22,376 nucleotides of DNA from Clostridia bacterium. Its GTDB lineage: Bacteria; Bacillota; Clostridia; DUPQ01. This document shows positions 1 through 8,375 of the stretch, piece by piece. How positions within the stretch are numbered: the stretch's first letter is position 1; every line of letters begins with the position of its first letter. The translations under genes and the position numbers were made by a program. The notes beneath the pieces are model-generated. The model saw only the letters and a program-made list of their open reading frames with translations. It was not told the DNA's origin and did not search any database. Where the stretch lies: NCBI GenBank assembly GCA_030592355.1, contig JAUVJE010000008.1, positions 1-22,376 of the forward strand, in the 5' to 3' direction.

Positions 1-890
1 CGCTCATTACCTTTTTTAGAAGCTTTGAGAAGGTCCCTGAAATCGCTGCTTATACCTGAAATCCCCAGCACTCCGGATTTTCTGTTTAAAAATTTATTGG
101 TCTCTTCAATGGTCATATCTTCTTTATCCATTATAAATGATATAAGGGCAGGATCAATTGTTCCGCTTCTTGTTCCCATTGCCAGTCCTGACAGAGGCGT
201 AAATCCCATACTTGTATCTATCGATTTACCGAATTTAACGGCACATATGCTTGCCCCGTTTCCAAGGTGACATGACACCAGTTTCAGTTTATCAAGCGGT
301 TTTCCCAGCATCAATGCCGCTCTTTTTGTTACAAACCGGTGGCTTGTACCGTGAAATCCGTATTTACGAATTCCGTATTTAGTATATAACTCATACGGCA
401 AGGCATACATATACGCTTCTTCCGGCATCGTTTGATGGAAAGCCGTATCAAATACACCAATCATGGGTATGTCCGGCATCTCCTGACGACATGCTTCAAT
501 ACCCATTATATTAGCAGGGTTGTGTATAGGCGCAAGGTCTATGCACTGCCTTAACACTTCAAGCACTTTATCGTCAATAATCGTGGATTTATTAAAAGCT
601 TCGCCGCCATGAACAACTCTGTGTCCAATGGCTATGATTTCATCCATTGATTCTATAACGCCTTTTTCTCTATCAGTAAGAAGGGCTAACATTGCGTTAA
701 TAGCTTCAACATGGTTATGCAAAGAGAGCACGACTTCTTGCGCGACACCATCAGCACGGGTATATTTATGAACACTGTCCGTAAACCCGATTCTCTCACA
801 TAATCCCTTGGCCAACAGCTTTTCATCCCTCATATCAATCATCTGGTATTTGAGGGACGAACTGCCGGCATTGATGACCAATACCTTCAT
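1..890 (-). CDS. ackA: Acetate kinase, 3' end cut by window edge
   Basis: Converts acetyl phosphate plus ADP to acetate plus ATP in the cytoplasm, the ATP-yielding last step of acetate fermentation. Translation of the minus strand from the ATG at 888-890 begins MKVLVINAGSSSLKYQMID, the N-terminal nucleotide-fold motif of the family. Further conserved blocks follow: HRVVHGG, DTAFHQTMP, HGTSHRFV, HLGNGAS and the loop ending MGTRSGTIDPAL. About 296 of the roughly 400 residues usual for the family are present; the C-terminus lies outside the window. The start lies only 3 nt after the pta stop, so the two are one operon and probably translationally coupled. No internal stop is seen. Identification is secure. 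Confidence 0.97.
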   Translation of the reverse strand, partial: MKVLVINAGSSSLKYQMIDMRDEKLLAKGLCERIGFTDSVHKYTRADGVAQEVVLSLHNHVEAINAMLALLTDREKGVIESMDEIIAIGHRVVHGGEAFNKSTIIDDKVLEVLRQCIDLAPIHNPANIMGIEACRQEMPDIPMIGVFDTAFHQTMPEEAYMYALPYELYTKYGIRKYGFHGTSHRFVTKRAALMLGKPLDKLKLVSCHLGNGASICAVKFGKSIDTSMGFTPLSGLAMGTRSGTIDPALISFIMDKEDMTIEETNKFLNRKSGVLGISGISSDFRDLLKASKKGNE

Positions 891-893
891 TAA

Positions 894-1898
894 TTACTTC
901 TCCATGTTCTGAGCCTGTACGGCGGTTATTGCCACAACACCGGTAATGTCTTCTGCGCTGCATCCTCTTGAAAGGTCGTTTACGGGGCTTGCAATACCCT
1001 GCAGCAACGGTCCGTAGGCTTCCGCTTTAGCCAGACGCTGTGTTAACTTATATCCTATATTACCGGAATTCAAATCAGGGAATATCAGTACATTGGCTTT
1101 CCCCGCATATTTGCTGCCCGGTGCTTTTTTCTTCCCTACTGCCTCAATAATTGCCGCATCTAACTGGAACTCGCCGTCGATAGCAAGTTCAGGCGCTTTT
1201 TTCTGAGCCAGCTTTGTTGCTTCTACAACTTTATCGGTTGAAGCACTCTGCGCGCTTCCGTAAGTTGAATATGAAAGCATTCCAACTATAGGCTCTGTGC
1301 CCACCAAACTTTTAAATGAAGCTGCTGTCGAAATGGCTATTTCTGATAATTCTTCTGCATCCGGTTCTTCAAGAAGACCACAGTCACCGAAAGCAAATGT
1401 GCCGTTTTCCCCATATTCGCAGTCAGGTACGCACATTATGAAAAACGATGATATTTTTGTTGTTCCCGGAGCTGTTTTCAGAATCCTGACAGCCGGACTG
1501 AGTACATTGGCCGTTGAGTTGATGGCTCCGGCAACCATACCGTCCGCGATTTTCATTTTAACCAATACCATGCCGAATACTATAGGATTTTTTATCCACT
1601 CAGCGGCTTTTTCAACCGTCATACCCCTATGCTTTCTTAGCTCAACCAGCTTGTCGATAAATTCAGTTAGTTTATCAAATTTATCTATTTCAATTATTTT
1701 TGTTCTGCTCAAATCAAGGGAATTATCCAAAGCATCTTTTTCAATTTGCTCTTTATCCCCTATCAAAATAATTTCAGCTATCTCCTTTTCAAGTACATCG
1801 GCAGCTGCGGTAAGTACTCTGAGATCCGTGGTTTCCGGCAAAACAATGGTTTTTACATCATTTTTTGCTTTTTCAATCATTGTATTAAGAAAACTCAT
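894..1898 (-). CDS. pta: Phosphate acetyltransferase (phosphotransacetylase)
   Basis: Interconverts acetyl-CoA plus phosphate with acetyl phosphate plus CoA and feeds acetate kinase, whose gene starts 3 nt downstream. At 334 residues it is the short single-domain bacterial type, without the N-terminal DRTGG/regulatory extension of enteric Pta. The family-specific C-terminal half is plain: YSTYGSAQS near the middle, a FPDLNSGNIGYK block and YGPLLQGIASPVNDLSRG, then a final ITAVQAQ helix. The ATG at 1896-1898 has an AAAGGA ribosome-binding site at 1905-1910 with a 6-nt spacer. The gene has its own sigma-A promoter just upstream, so pta-ackA is transcribed independently of the gat genes that precede it on the same strand. 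Confidence 0.96.
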   Translation of the reverse strand: MSFLNTMIEKAKNDVKTIVLPETTDLRVLTAAADVLEKEIAEIILIGDKEQIEKDALDNSLDLSRTKIIEIDKFDKLTEFIDKLVELRKHRGMTVEKAAEWIKNPIVFGMVLVKMKIADGMVAGAINSTANVLSPAVRILKTAPGTTKISSFFIMCVPDCEYGENGTFAFGDCGLLEEPDAEELSEIAISTAASFKSLVGTEPIVGMLSYSTYGSAQSASTDKVVEATKLAQKKAPELAIDGEFQLDAAIIEAVGKKKAPGSKYAGKANVLIFPDLNSGNIGYKLTQRLAKAEAYGPLLQGIASPVNDLSRGCSAEDITGVVAITAVQAQNMEK

Positions 1899-1932
1899 TT
1901 CTTATCCTTTCATTCCTTAAAAACGCCTAATC

Positions 1933-1961
1933 ATTATACATAAATCATATTATGTTAACAA
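1933..1961 (-). promoter_or_regulatory. Sigma-A promoter of pta-ackA
   Basis: On the minus strand a TTGTTA -35 box (1956-1961) and a perfect TATAAT -10 box (1933-1938) are separated by exactly 17 bases. The predicted start of transcription is near 1926, giving a short leader of about 28 nt before the pta ATG. A 9-bp direct repeat overlaps the -35 region (see findings). No intrinsic terminator for the upstream gat genes is visible in 1899-1988, so read-through from gatB is also possible. Confidence 0.75.
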
Positions 1962-1988
1962 TGCTAATTATGTTACATTTTCATTGCA

Positions 1989-3419
1989 CTATTTCAGCAA
2001 CTCTAGTTTATCCCTCAAAAGCTTGTTAACCATAGGCGGATTAGCCTTGCCTTTTGTTTCCTTCATCACCTGGCCCATAAGGAATCCTATTGCCTTTTGT
2101 TTACCTCCGAGGTAATCCTCAACGGACTTGGAATTTGCACTAATTATCTTATCGACAATTTGTCCGAGTTCACCGGCATCACTTACTACCTCAAGGCCCT
2201 TTTCCTTAACAATTTCCAGTGGAGTTTTACCTGTTCTGAACATTTCCGCAAAAACTGTTTTAGCAATATTATTACTGATGGCGCCTTTTTCTATGAGTCC
2301 TATCAATTCATGCAGCATTTCTCCGCCGAAAGGAATATCTTCGGTATTGACTTCTTTCATCAGACGCATAAGATTACCCATTATCCAGTTAGAAGCAGTC
2401 TTTGGGTCTGCTCCGGAATTTACTGTATCATCAAAGAAATCTGCTGTTTTTACCGAGGCAGTTATCAGTGACGCGTCATATTCGGGAATACCAAGTTTAT
2501 GTATATATCGTTTGACACGTTCATGGGATAATTCCGGCAGTGATTCTCTGTACTTATTGATGGTTTCATCGGTAAGTTCTATCGGAACCAAGTCCGGTTC
2601 GGGAAAATATCTGTAATCGTGGGCTTCTTCTTTATTCCGCATGGCATAGCTTTTACCTTCATCATCATCCCAGCGCCGGGTTTCCTGTGTAATTACCCCA
2701 CCCTCGTCCAAAACACGCGATTGCCTCTGAATTTCGGATTCTGCTGCACGTAATATAGCCCTGAATGAATTCAAGTTTTTCATCTCTGTTCTGGTACCGA
2801 ATTTTTTTTGGCCAATGGGTCGTAACGACAAATTTACATCAGCGCGCAAGGAACCTTCCTGCATTTTACAATCCGATACTCCCGTATACTGAAGTATTAA
2901 TCTTACTTTTTCAGCATATGCCCTGGCCTCCTCAGGAGAGCGCATATCCGGTTCGCTTACTATTTCAATCAGAGGAACACCGCACCTGTTATAATCCACA
3001 AGGGACCCTTTTTCCCATTGGTCGTGCAAAAGCTTGCCCGCGTCTTCTTCCATATGTATTCTTGTTATTCCTATTCGCTTTGTTTTACCTTCTATTTCTA
3101 TATCGACATAACCGCCTTTGCATATCGGCAGGTCAAATTGTGATATCTGATATGCCTTCGGAAGGTCCGGGTAAAAGTAGTTTTTACGGTCCATCTTTGA
3201 AAAATTAGCTATTTCACAGTTCATGGCAAGACCGGCTTTTGCCGCAAACTCCACCACTCTTTCATTCATCACCGGAAGAGTTCCGGGCATAGATGTGCAA
3301 ATCGGACAGCAATGAGTATTGATTTCACCGCCGAATTTTGTAGTGCATCCGCAAAAAATCTTTGATTTCGTTGCGAGCTCTACATGTATTTCGAGGCCGA
3401 TTACAACTTCATAATTCAT
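1989..3419 (-). CDS. gatB: Asp-tRNA(Asn)/Glu-tRNA(Gln) amidotransferase subunit B
   Basis: GatB binds the misacylated tRNA and carries the kinase/transamidase site of the GatCAB complex, which makes Gln-tRNA(Gln) (and often Asn-tRNA(Asn)) where the matching synthetase is absent. At 476 residues it has the normal family length. The start VIGLEIHVEL is diagnostic. Cys23 and Cys25 with Cys38 and Cys41 form a CxC...CxxC set that likely binds structural zinc. The PDLPKAYQISQFD, HMEEDAGK and YNRCGVPLIEIVSEPD blocks follow, and the YqeY-like tail domain ends in GFLMGQVMKETKGKANP. The ATG overlaps the gatA TGA in an ATGA arrangement, indicating coupled translation. Confidence 0.98.
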   Translation of the reverse strand: MNYEVVIGLEIHVELATKSKIFCGCTTKFGGEINTHCCPICTSMPGTLPVMNERVVEFAAKAGLAMNCEIANFSKMDRKNYFYPDLPKAYQISQFDLPICKGGYVDIEIEGKTKRIGITRIHMEEDAGKLLHDQWEKGSLVDYNRCGVPLIEIVSEPDMRSPEEARAYAEKVRLILQYTGVSDCKMQEGSLRADVNLSLRPIGQKKFGTRTEMKNLNSFRAILRAAESEIQRQSRVLDEGGVITQETRRWDDDEGKSYAMRNKEEAHDYRYFPEPDLVPIELTDETINKYRESLPELSHERVKRYIHKLGIPEYDASLITASVKTADFFDDTVNSGADPKTASNWIMGNLMRLMKEVNTEDIPFGGEMLHELIGLIEKGAISNNIAKTVFAEMFRTGKTPLEIVKEKGLEVVSDAGELGQIVDKIISANSKSVEDYLGGKQKAIGFLMGQVMKETKGKANPPMVNKLLRDKLELLK

Positions 3420-4876
3420 GCCTGCACCTCCGGAGCTATTGCAAAGGGATGTTCTCTTTCATATGCATATGCCGCCTGAAACAGCGTTTTTTCACTGAAA
3501 GCGCTTCCAATAAGCTGCATTCCTACGGGCAACCCGGATTCATCATTTCCACATGGAATCGATATGGCGGGAATTCCTGCGATATTTACAGAAACCGTAA
3601 ACACGTCTCCAAGATACATTTCAAGAGGATTATCGGTCTTTTCACCAATTTTATATGCTGTAGTGGGTGTGGTAGGTCCGAGTATGCAATTGTATTTTTT
3701 AAATAGGCCGTCAAATTCATTTTTGATAAGAGTTCTTATCTGCAATGCTTTTTTGTAGTATGCATCGTAATATCCGGAACTCAGAACATAGGTTCCCAAC
3801 ATGATTCGTCGCTTAACTTCCGCACCGAAACCCTCGCTTCTTGTGTTTTTATACAAATCAAGCAGATTTTTGTAATTACTGCTTCTGAAACCATATTTAA
3901 CACCATCATATCTGGCAAGATTAGAACTGGCCTCAGCAGAGGAAATTATATAGTAGGCAGCTATTGCATAATCTGCTAAATCGAGGGAGGTTTCCTCACA
4001 TACCGCTCCCATTTTTTCATATGAATCAATGGCTGCTTCAATTTTATTTCTTACACCGACCGCTATTTCACCGGAAAGATACTGTCTGGGAATTCCGATT
4101 TTCATTCCCTTGACACCCCTCTTTATTCCTTCGGTATAATCAGCTATACCTGAATCAATGCTTGTAGCATCCTTTGGGTCCTTGCCTGAAATAGAATTAA
4201 GGACTATAGCGCTGTCTTCCACGGTTTTTGTGAGGGGGCCGATTTGATCGAGACTGGATGCAAATGCCACCAGACCATACCGCGATACTGTTCCATAGGT
4301 TGGTTTAAGTCCTACAATCCCGCAGAACGCCGCCGGCTGCCGTATTGAGCCGCCTGTGTCTGATCCCAGCGCAAAAAGCGCCTGTCCCGAAGCCACCGCT
4401 GCAGCGGACCCTCCGGATGATCCTCCGGGCACTCTATTAACATCCCATGGATTCCTTGTGTTTTTAATATATGAATTCTCGGTTGAACTACCCATGGCAA
4501 ATTCATCAAGATTCGCTTTACCGAGCAACACCGCACCGTCATTTCTTAATTTTTCTATAGCTGTGGCGGTATAAGGAGGCTTGAAATTGCCAAGCATTTT
4601 TGAGGCACAGGTGGTCTCTATTGTTTCTGTACATATATTATCTTTGACAGCCATTGGAATACCAGTCATTATTCCCCCGCCGCCTTCATTAATAAGCGCC
4701 TGGGCTTCTGCCGCATCGGCAAGTGCCTGCTTTCGACATATTGATACATAAGCATTGATTTTATCGTCAATATTATCAATTCTGTCAAAGAATTTTTCCG
4801 TAAGCTCAATAACTGAGATTTCTTTATTCTGTAATGCATCCGCTGCTTCTTTTATTGTCAGTTTGCCAATATTCAA
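3416..4876 (-). CDS. gatA: Asp-tRNA(Asn)/Glu-tRNA(Gln) amidotransferase subunit A
   Basis: GatA is the glutaminase subunit, releasing ammonia from glutamine for the GatB site. It is an amidase-signature enzyme; with the start chosen here the Lys-Ser-Ser triad is Lys78 (MAVKDN), Ser153 (GGSSGGSAAA) and Ser177 (GSDTGGS), one residue off the numbering known for the S. aureus enzyme. I place the start at the TTG of 4874-4876. An AAGGTG ribosome-binding site (4883-4888) overlapping the gatC stop sits 6 nt upstream, and the resulting 486 residues match the family. An in-frame ATG at 4996 would add 40 unrelated residues read from inside gatC, so I reject it. The stop overlaps the gatB start. Confidence 0.97.
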   Translation of the reverse strand: MNIGKLTIKEAADALQNKEISVIELTEKFFDRIDNIDDKINAYVSICRKQALADAAEAQALINEGGGGIMTGIPMAVKDNICTETIETTCASKMLGNFKPPYTATAIEKLRNDGAVLLGKANLDEFAMGSSTENSYIKNTRNPWDVNRVPGGSSGGSAAAVASGQALFALGSDTGGSIRQPAAFCGIVGLKPTYGTVSRYGLVAFASSLDQIGPLTKTVEDSAIVLNSISGKDPKDATSIDSGIADYTEGIKRGVKGMKIGIPRQYLSGEIAVGVRNKIEAAIDSYEKMGAVCEETSLDLADYAIAAYYIISSAEASSNLARYDGVKYGFRSSNYKNLLDLYKNTRSEGFGAEVKRRIMLGTYVLSSGYYDAYYKKALQIRTLIKNEFDGLFKKYNCILGPTTPTTAYKIGEKTDNPLEMYLGDVFTVSVNIAGIPAISIPCGNDESGLPVGMQLIGSAFSEKTLFQAAYAYEREHPFAIAPEVQA

Positions 4877-4886
4877 AAAATTCACC

Positions 4887-5174
4887 TTACTCAACAATTT
4901 TTGGGACTCTAAAAGCACCCTCTTCTTTATCCGGCGCATTTGCCAGAATACTGTCCCTGTCAAATGATTCTGCAACCACATCTTTTCTGAATACATTGCT
5001 CATGGGCTCCACATGTTCAAGAGGCTTCACGCCTTCTGTATCCAGCGAATTGAGTTTATCCATATATTCAAGTATGCCGCTCATTGAAACAACCATCATT
5101 TCTTTCTCTTTTTCAGAAAGATTTAATCTGGCAAGTCCCGCTACATATTCAACTGTTTCAAATGATATCTTCAA
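4887..5174 (-). CDS. gatC: Asp-tRNA(Asn)/Glu-tRNA(Gln) amidotransferase subunit C
   Basis: A small 95-residue subunit that wraps around GatA and stabilises the GatAB interface. The sequence has the expected pattern: an N-terminal helix with VEYVAGLARLNLSEKEKE, a central helix ending in the LNSLDTEGV turn, and the linker VKPLEHVEPMSNVFRKDVV leading to the A/B-binding tail. The ATG is preceded by a strong GGAGG site. It is first in gatC-gatA-gatB, with gatA starting 10 nt after its stop. A promoter lies between it and the upstream phosphatase gene. Confidence 0.96.
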   Translation of the reverse strand: MKISFETVEYVAGLARLNLSEKEKEMMVVSMSGILEYMDKLNSLDTEGVKPLEHVEPMSNVFRKDVVAESFDRDSILANAPDKEEGAFRVPKIVE

Positions 5175-5202
5175 ATCAATCCTCCATTCAATAATGAAAA
5201 AT

Positions 5203-5231
5203 ATTATACACCATTAATTTAGCTAATTAAA
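5203..5231 (-). promoter_or_regulatory. Probable sigma-A promoter of gatCAB
   Basis: A perfect TATAAT (5203-5208, minus strand) stands 17 bases from a weak -35 match TTTAAT (5226-5231). The -35 box overlaps the stop codon of the upstream PHP phosphatase gene. Predicted transcription starts about 20 nt before gatC. The short 52-nt gap and lack of a terminator mean gatCAB could also be read from the glycosyltransferase promoter. Confidence 0.55.
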
Positions 5232-6069
5232 GGCGAACAACTGTCCAGTTTCCTTTTCTATATACTATAAGCTCTTTGAAACCAATCTTTTTGACATCAT
5301 CAATAGTATCAGAGAACTTATATGCAAGACTGCCCGGGTTGTGAGCGTCCGAATTTATTGTTACAGGTATGGTTTTTGCCAGGCATCTTTTCAGAATGTA
5401 TTCTGATGGATATGGTTTGTCCATATATTTTCGAGACATTCCCCCTGTATTTATTTCAACAATTGTGCCATAAAGCTTTACAATGTCCAGCGTATTTTCT
5501 ACCTCAGACAGATAATCTTCATCGGATACATCAAAATGCACACCGCCTGAATTGTTCTTTTCAACAAGGTTAAAATGAGCCATAACCACAGGTATATATT
5601 CGCTTATCATTTCTCTTACATTATTGTAATAAGCTTTGTAAACAGCTTCGGCATCTCCGTTGAATCCCTCTTTAACCAAATAATTGAAATCCTCTGCACC
5701 ACCATCAACTTCAAGATATTTATTTAGCTTTTTACTGTATATATAATGTACGGAACCGATGAAATAATCCAGAGGCAGTTCATTGAAGTTCAAATGCTTT
5801 TTTACATCGACATCCGGTATGTAATCAAGCTCCATCCCCATATATATATCAATTTTTTTAGAATATTCCTTTTTAACTTCGCCGGTTTCTTTTATGTATG
5901 ATGTAAGGGCTTGCTTTTTCATAGACCAGCTGTTATCAATGGGAACCGGACTGTGGTCAGAAAATCCCAGTGAAATGATATCCATTTCAACAGCCTTTTC
6001 GGCAAACTCGAACGGACGACCGTTTCCGTCGCTATAAAACCCATGGGTGTGCATGTCACTGTATTTCAT
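5227..6069 (-). CDS. PHP-family phosphatase, histidinol-phosphatase type
   Basis: A trinuclear-metal phosphoesterase of the PHP superfamily, closest in pattern to the HisK/HisJ histidinol-phosphatases. With the start at 6069 the metal ligands line up in order: His7 and His9 (DMHTHG), Asp14, Asp38-His39 (FSDHS), Glu80 (GMELDY), His108 (GSVHYI), His165 (MAHF), and Asp241-His243 (NSDAH). Length is 280 residues. The ATG at 6067-6069 follows a GGGGAG site; the in-frame ATG four codons earlier lies within that site and inside the glycosyltransferase gene. It starts 1 nt after the glycosyltransferase stop. No other his gene is in view, so the true substrate may be another phosphate ester. Confidence 0.85.
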   Translation of the reverse strand: MKYSDMHTHGFYSDGNGRPFEFAEKAVEMDIISLGFSDHSPVPIDNSWSMKKQALTSYIKETGEVKKEYSKKIDIYMGMELDYIPDVDVKKHLNFNELPLDYFIGSVHYIYSKKLNKYLEVDGGAEDFNYLVKEGFNGDAEAVYKAYYNNVREMISEYIPVVMAHFNLVEKNNSGGVHFDVSDEDYLSEVENTLDIVKLYGTIVEINTGGMSRKYMDKPYPSEYILKRCLAKTIPVTINSDAHNPGSLAYKFSDTIDDVKKIGFKELIVYRKGNWTVVRL

Positions 6070-6070
6070 A

Positions 6071-7006
6071 CTACTCCCCATTAAAATTGTACTTATCCTC
6101 GATTATATACAGAGGTCTGTTTTTACTTTCATCGAATATCCTGGCTATATAATCACCAACTACGCCCAACACAATAAGTTGTATGCCTCCTATAAGCAGA
6201 ATGACTACAATAAGACTTGCCCACCCCTGAACGGTCTTTCCGAACACATATTTATTCAGAATTACTATCACCATGTATATGAATCCTGCAGTGGCTGTGA
6301 AAAATCCCAGATTTTTTGACATTGAAAGAGGCTTTGATGAAAATGACGTGATACCGTCCATGGAAAGCTTGAGCATTTTTCTAAGAGGATATTTTGTTTC
6401 TCCGGCAAAACGTTCTTCTCTGACATATTCCACCGCAGCCTGCTTAAAGCCCACCCATGATACCAGTCCCCGTACATATCTATTCCTTTCGGTGAGTTTC
6501 TTCATAACATCACATACTTTTCTGCTGATGAGTCTGAAATCACCGGTATCCACGGGAATATCAATATTGCACATGAATCTTAGAAAGCGGTAAAAGGCTT
6601 TGGATGTCCATTTTTTAAAAATCGTTTCGCCCTTGCGCTTCGACCTGACTGCATAAACAACATCAAATCCTTCTTTGTATTTATCGATAAGGCTGGTTAT
6701 AACCTCCGGAGGATCCTGCAAATCTGCATCCATTACGATTACCGCATCACCTTTGGCGTAATCCATGCCGGCTGTTATTGCAATCTGATGACCGAAATTT
6801 CTGGAAAAACTCAGAAGCTTAATTTTTGTATTGACCTTACATGCATTCATCATAAGTTCTACGGTTCTGTCCTTACTTCCGTCGTTCACAAAAATTATTT
6901 CGTAATCTCCGTCAAGTTTGCGGCATACGCCGTCAACTCGTTTTATGCATTCTTCCACAACTTCTTCTTCGTTATATAATGGAATTACAATTGAGTACAG
7001 AGCCAT
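6071..7006 (-). CDS. GT2 glycosyltransferase, polyprenyl-phosphate sugar transferase type
   Basis: Predicted to transfer a sugar from a nucleotide sugar to polyprenyl phosphate at the cytoplasmic membrane face, as in the GtrB/DPM1-like branch of GT-A family 2. The N-terminal domain shows SIVIPLYNEEEVVE (residues 5-18), the nucleotide-binding FVNDGSKD (39-46), and the metal-binding MDADLQDPPE (92-101). A GETKYPLRKM motif precedes two C-terminal membrane helices (about 232-250 and 261-283), the usual layout for this branch, and a VGDYIARIFDE tail. I use the ATG at 7004-7006, 8 nt after AGGCGG; a GTG two codons earlier sits too close to that site. It leads the operon with the PHP enzyme. The sugar is unknown. 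Confidence 0.9.
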   Translation of the reverse strand: MALYSIVIPLYNEEEVVEECIKRVDGVCRKLDGDYEIIFVNDGSKDRTVELMMNACKVNTKIKLLSFSRNFGHQIAITAGMDYAKGDAVIVMDADLQDPPEVITSLIDKYKEGFDVVYAVRSKRKGETIFKKWTSKAFYRFLRFMCNIDIPVDTGDFRLISRKVCDVMKKLTERNRYVRGLVSWVGFKQAAVEYVREERFAGETKYPLRKMLKLSMDGITSFSSKPLSMSKNLGFFTATAGFIYMVIVILNKYVFGKTVQGWASLIVVILLIGGIQLIVLGVVGDYIARIFDESKNRPLYIIEDKYNFNGE

Positions 7007-7037
7007 TTTCACAACCGCCTTTTACAAATAATCTAAC

Positions 7038-7066
7038 GGAAAGGAATCTTTATTCAGTGCCTTTCC
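7038..7066. repeat. Inverted repeat in the leader of the glycosyltransferase gene
   Basis: GGAAAGG at 7038-7044 is matched perfectly by CCTTTCC at 7060-7066 with a 15-nt loop. It lies between the predicted transcription start and the ribosome-binding site, so it can form a 7-bp RNA hairpin at the 5' end of the message or serve as an operator. There is no U-run after it, so it is not a terminator for the upstream gene. Confidence 0.5.
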
Positions 7067-7073
7067 TGTATGA

Positions 7074-7082
7074 ATTATATCA
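7074..7082 (-). promoter_or_regulatory. Extended -10 promoter of the glycosyltransferase operon
   Basis: On the minus strand the sequence TGATATAAT is a perfect -10 box with the TGn extension that can replace a -35 box; no good -35 match is seen 17 bases upstream. Predicted transcription starts near 7067, at the edge of the inverted repeat 7038-7066, leaving a leader of about 60 nt. Confidence 0.55.
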
Positions 7083-7129
7083 CAATACCACGATGCTTCC
7101 TGATAATAGGTTTCCTTGTTATATATACA

Positions 7130-8257
7130 CTATTTCCCTGCATTTCTTGCAGCCCTGAACATATGGATTACGTTTTCAGGCGGCACATCGGGCTGTATGT
7201 TATGAGCTGCGGCAAATATATATCCGCCTTCATTGTTCATTGTTGAAATCAATTTATTCACAGCCTCCTTCACCGTTTCCTCTGTGCCGAATGGCAGCAC
7301 TTCCTGTGTGTCCAACCCACCGTGAAATGTAATTCGGCTGCCAAATTCTTTTTTAAGCCGTGTAGGACTCATCATCTCGTTTACCGGCTGTATGGGATTA
7401 AGTATATCTACCCCGGAATCAATTAAATCGTCTATTATGTCGTGCACATTTCCGCATGAATGGTGTAAAAATGCCGCGTTGGTCATTTCTTTTGTAAATG
7501 CTACTCTTTCTTTAAAGTATGGTTTTATTTTTTCACGGAATATTGCCGGTGACATAAAAAGACTGGCTTGCGTAGCAAAATCGTCGCCGCTTGAAGTGTA
7601 ATGGATGTATGAACCGATTTTTGAGTAATAGTATTCAGATACAGTTCTTTGATATTTCAATACTTTTTCAAAGAATTTTTTTATAAAGTCTTCATCCAGC
7701 ACCATTTTTAACAGGAAATCATCAAATCCGCACATCCAGCACCCAAGCTCAAAAATACCATATACGGGATGTTCGCCGCATATGACATAATCTGTGTTTT
7801 CGAACATGTCTTTTGCTTCGTTGGCATAACTTTCAATAAGAGAAAAATCAACGCTTTCAGGATTCGGCCATTTGAAATCTTCCAAATCATCTATAGTTGC
7901 ACCTTTCAGGGGATAATCAACTATGTCCCAGTACATCCCTGTAAATCTGCGCGTTATGCCCCATTCGTCCATATATAGTGTATCACTGATTTTTTTGGAC
8001 AGGGAGTCAGTCGGTGTAAATATTGTACCCACTGACCGGGTGTCAATATCCAGATATTCAAGAATCCTGTCATCTATTCTGTGAATCTTTCCAAATGGCA
8101 GAATATCTTTAGGAACCGGTTTGTGACCAAGAAGTTGCAATAGTTTATCCGGGCTGTCGCCTTCCATGGATGACAGCGGGTTGCCACCGAGATCCAATAT
8201 CAGGTTATCAGGCTTTTCGTGGTTTAATATTTTATTAAAATCCGTTCTTCTGGACAT
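7130..8257 (-). CDS. Uroporphyrinogen decarboxylase (URO-D)-family protein, MtaA-like methyltransferase
   Basis: A 375-residue protein of the URO-D superfamily that, outside heme synthesis, includes corrinoid-dependent methyltransferases such as MtaA. Visible marks are SSGDDFATQ (222-230), the HHSCG motif (265-269) where MtaA-type enzymes place zinc-binding His and Cys, LNPIQP (286-291), and FHGGLDTQEVL (311-321). The third zinc ligand, a Cys in MtaA, is not obvious; AAAHNIQPD (349-357) occupies that region and offers a His. No heme genes and no corrinoid-binding partner lie nearby, which argues against HemE and leaves the substrate open. The ATG follows a GGGGGA site by 5 nt. Its own promoter is likely, since 118 nt separate it from the upstream regulator gene. 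Confidence 0.8.
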   Translation of the reverse strand: MSRRTDFNKILNHEKPDNLILDLGGNPLSSMEGDSPDKLLQLLGHKPVPKDILPFGKIHRIDDRILEYLDIDTRSVGTIFTPTDSLSKKISDTLYMDEWGITRRFTGMYWDIVDYPLKGATIDDLEDFKWPNPESVDFSLIESYANEAKDMFENTDYVICGEHPVYGIFELGCWMCGFDDFLLKMVLDEDFIKKFFEKVLKYQRTVSEYYYSKIGSYIHYTSSGDDFATQASLFMSPAIFREKIKPYFKERVAFTKEMTNAAFLHHSCGNVHDIIDDLIDSGVDILNPIQPVNEMMSPTRLKKEFGSRITFHGGLDTQEVLPFGTEETVKEAVNKLISTMNNEGGYIFAAAHNIQPDVPPENVIHMFRAARNAGK

Positions 8258-8286
8258 ATTATTCCCCCATTGCTTTCACTATGAAT

Positions 8287-8292
8287 ATTATA
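8287..8292 (-). promoter_or_regulatory. Putative -10 box upstream of the URO-D-family gene
   Basis: A perfect TATAAT on the minus strand about 30 nt before the ATG. The best -35 match, TGTGCA with an 18-nt spacer, is poor, which suggests activation or a weak promoter. A short inverted repeat (AACCT-N9-AGGTT on the minus strand) lies just upstream, around 8323-8341. Confidence 0.4.
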
Positions 8293-8375
8293 CTATCAGG
8301 CACTGTTTTTTGCACACATTAAAACCTACCGCATGCAGGTTATGTGTATTCTGATATATTAATGTCTTTTATCTG

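Noticed and set aside
1297..1920. Long plus-strand reading frame of 207 codons
   Set aside because: It is the antisense shadow of pta, whose family motifs are on the minus strand; the translation is low-complexity and serine-rich.
4877..4996. Upstream ATG start for gatA giving 526 residues
   Set aside because: The extra 40 residues overlap gatC in another frame and have no family match; the TTG at 4876 has a good ribosome-binding site and gives normal length.
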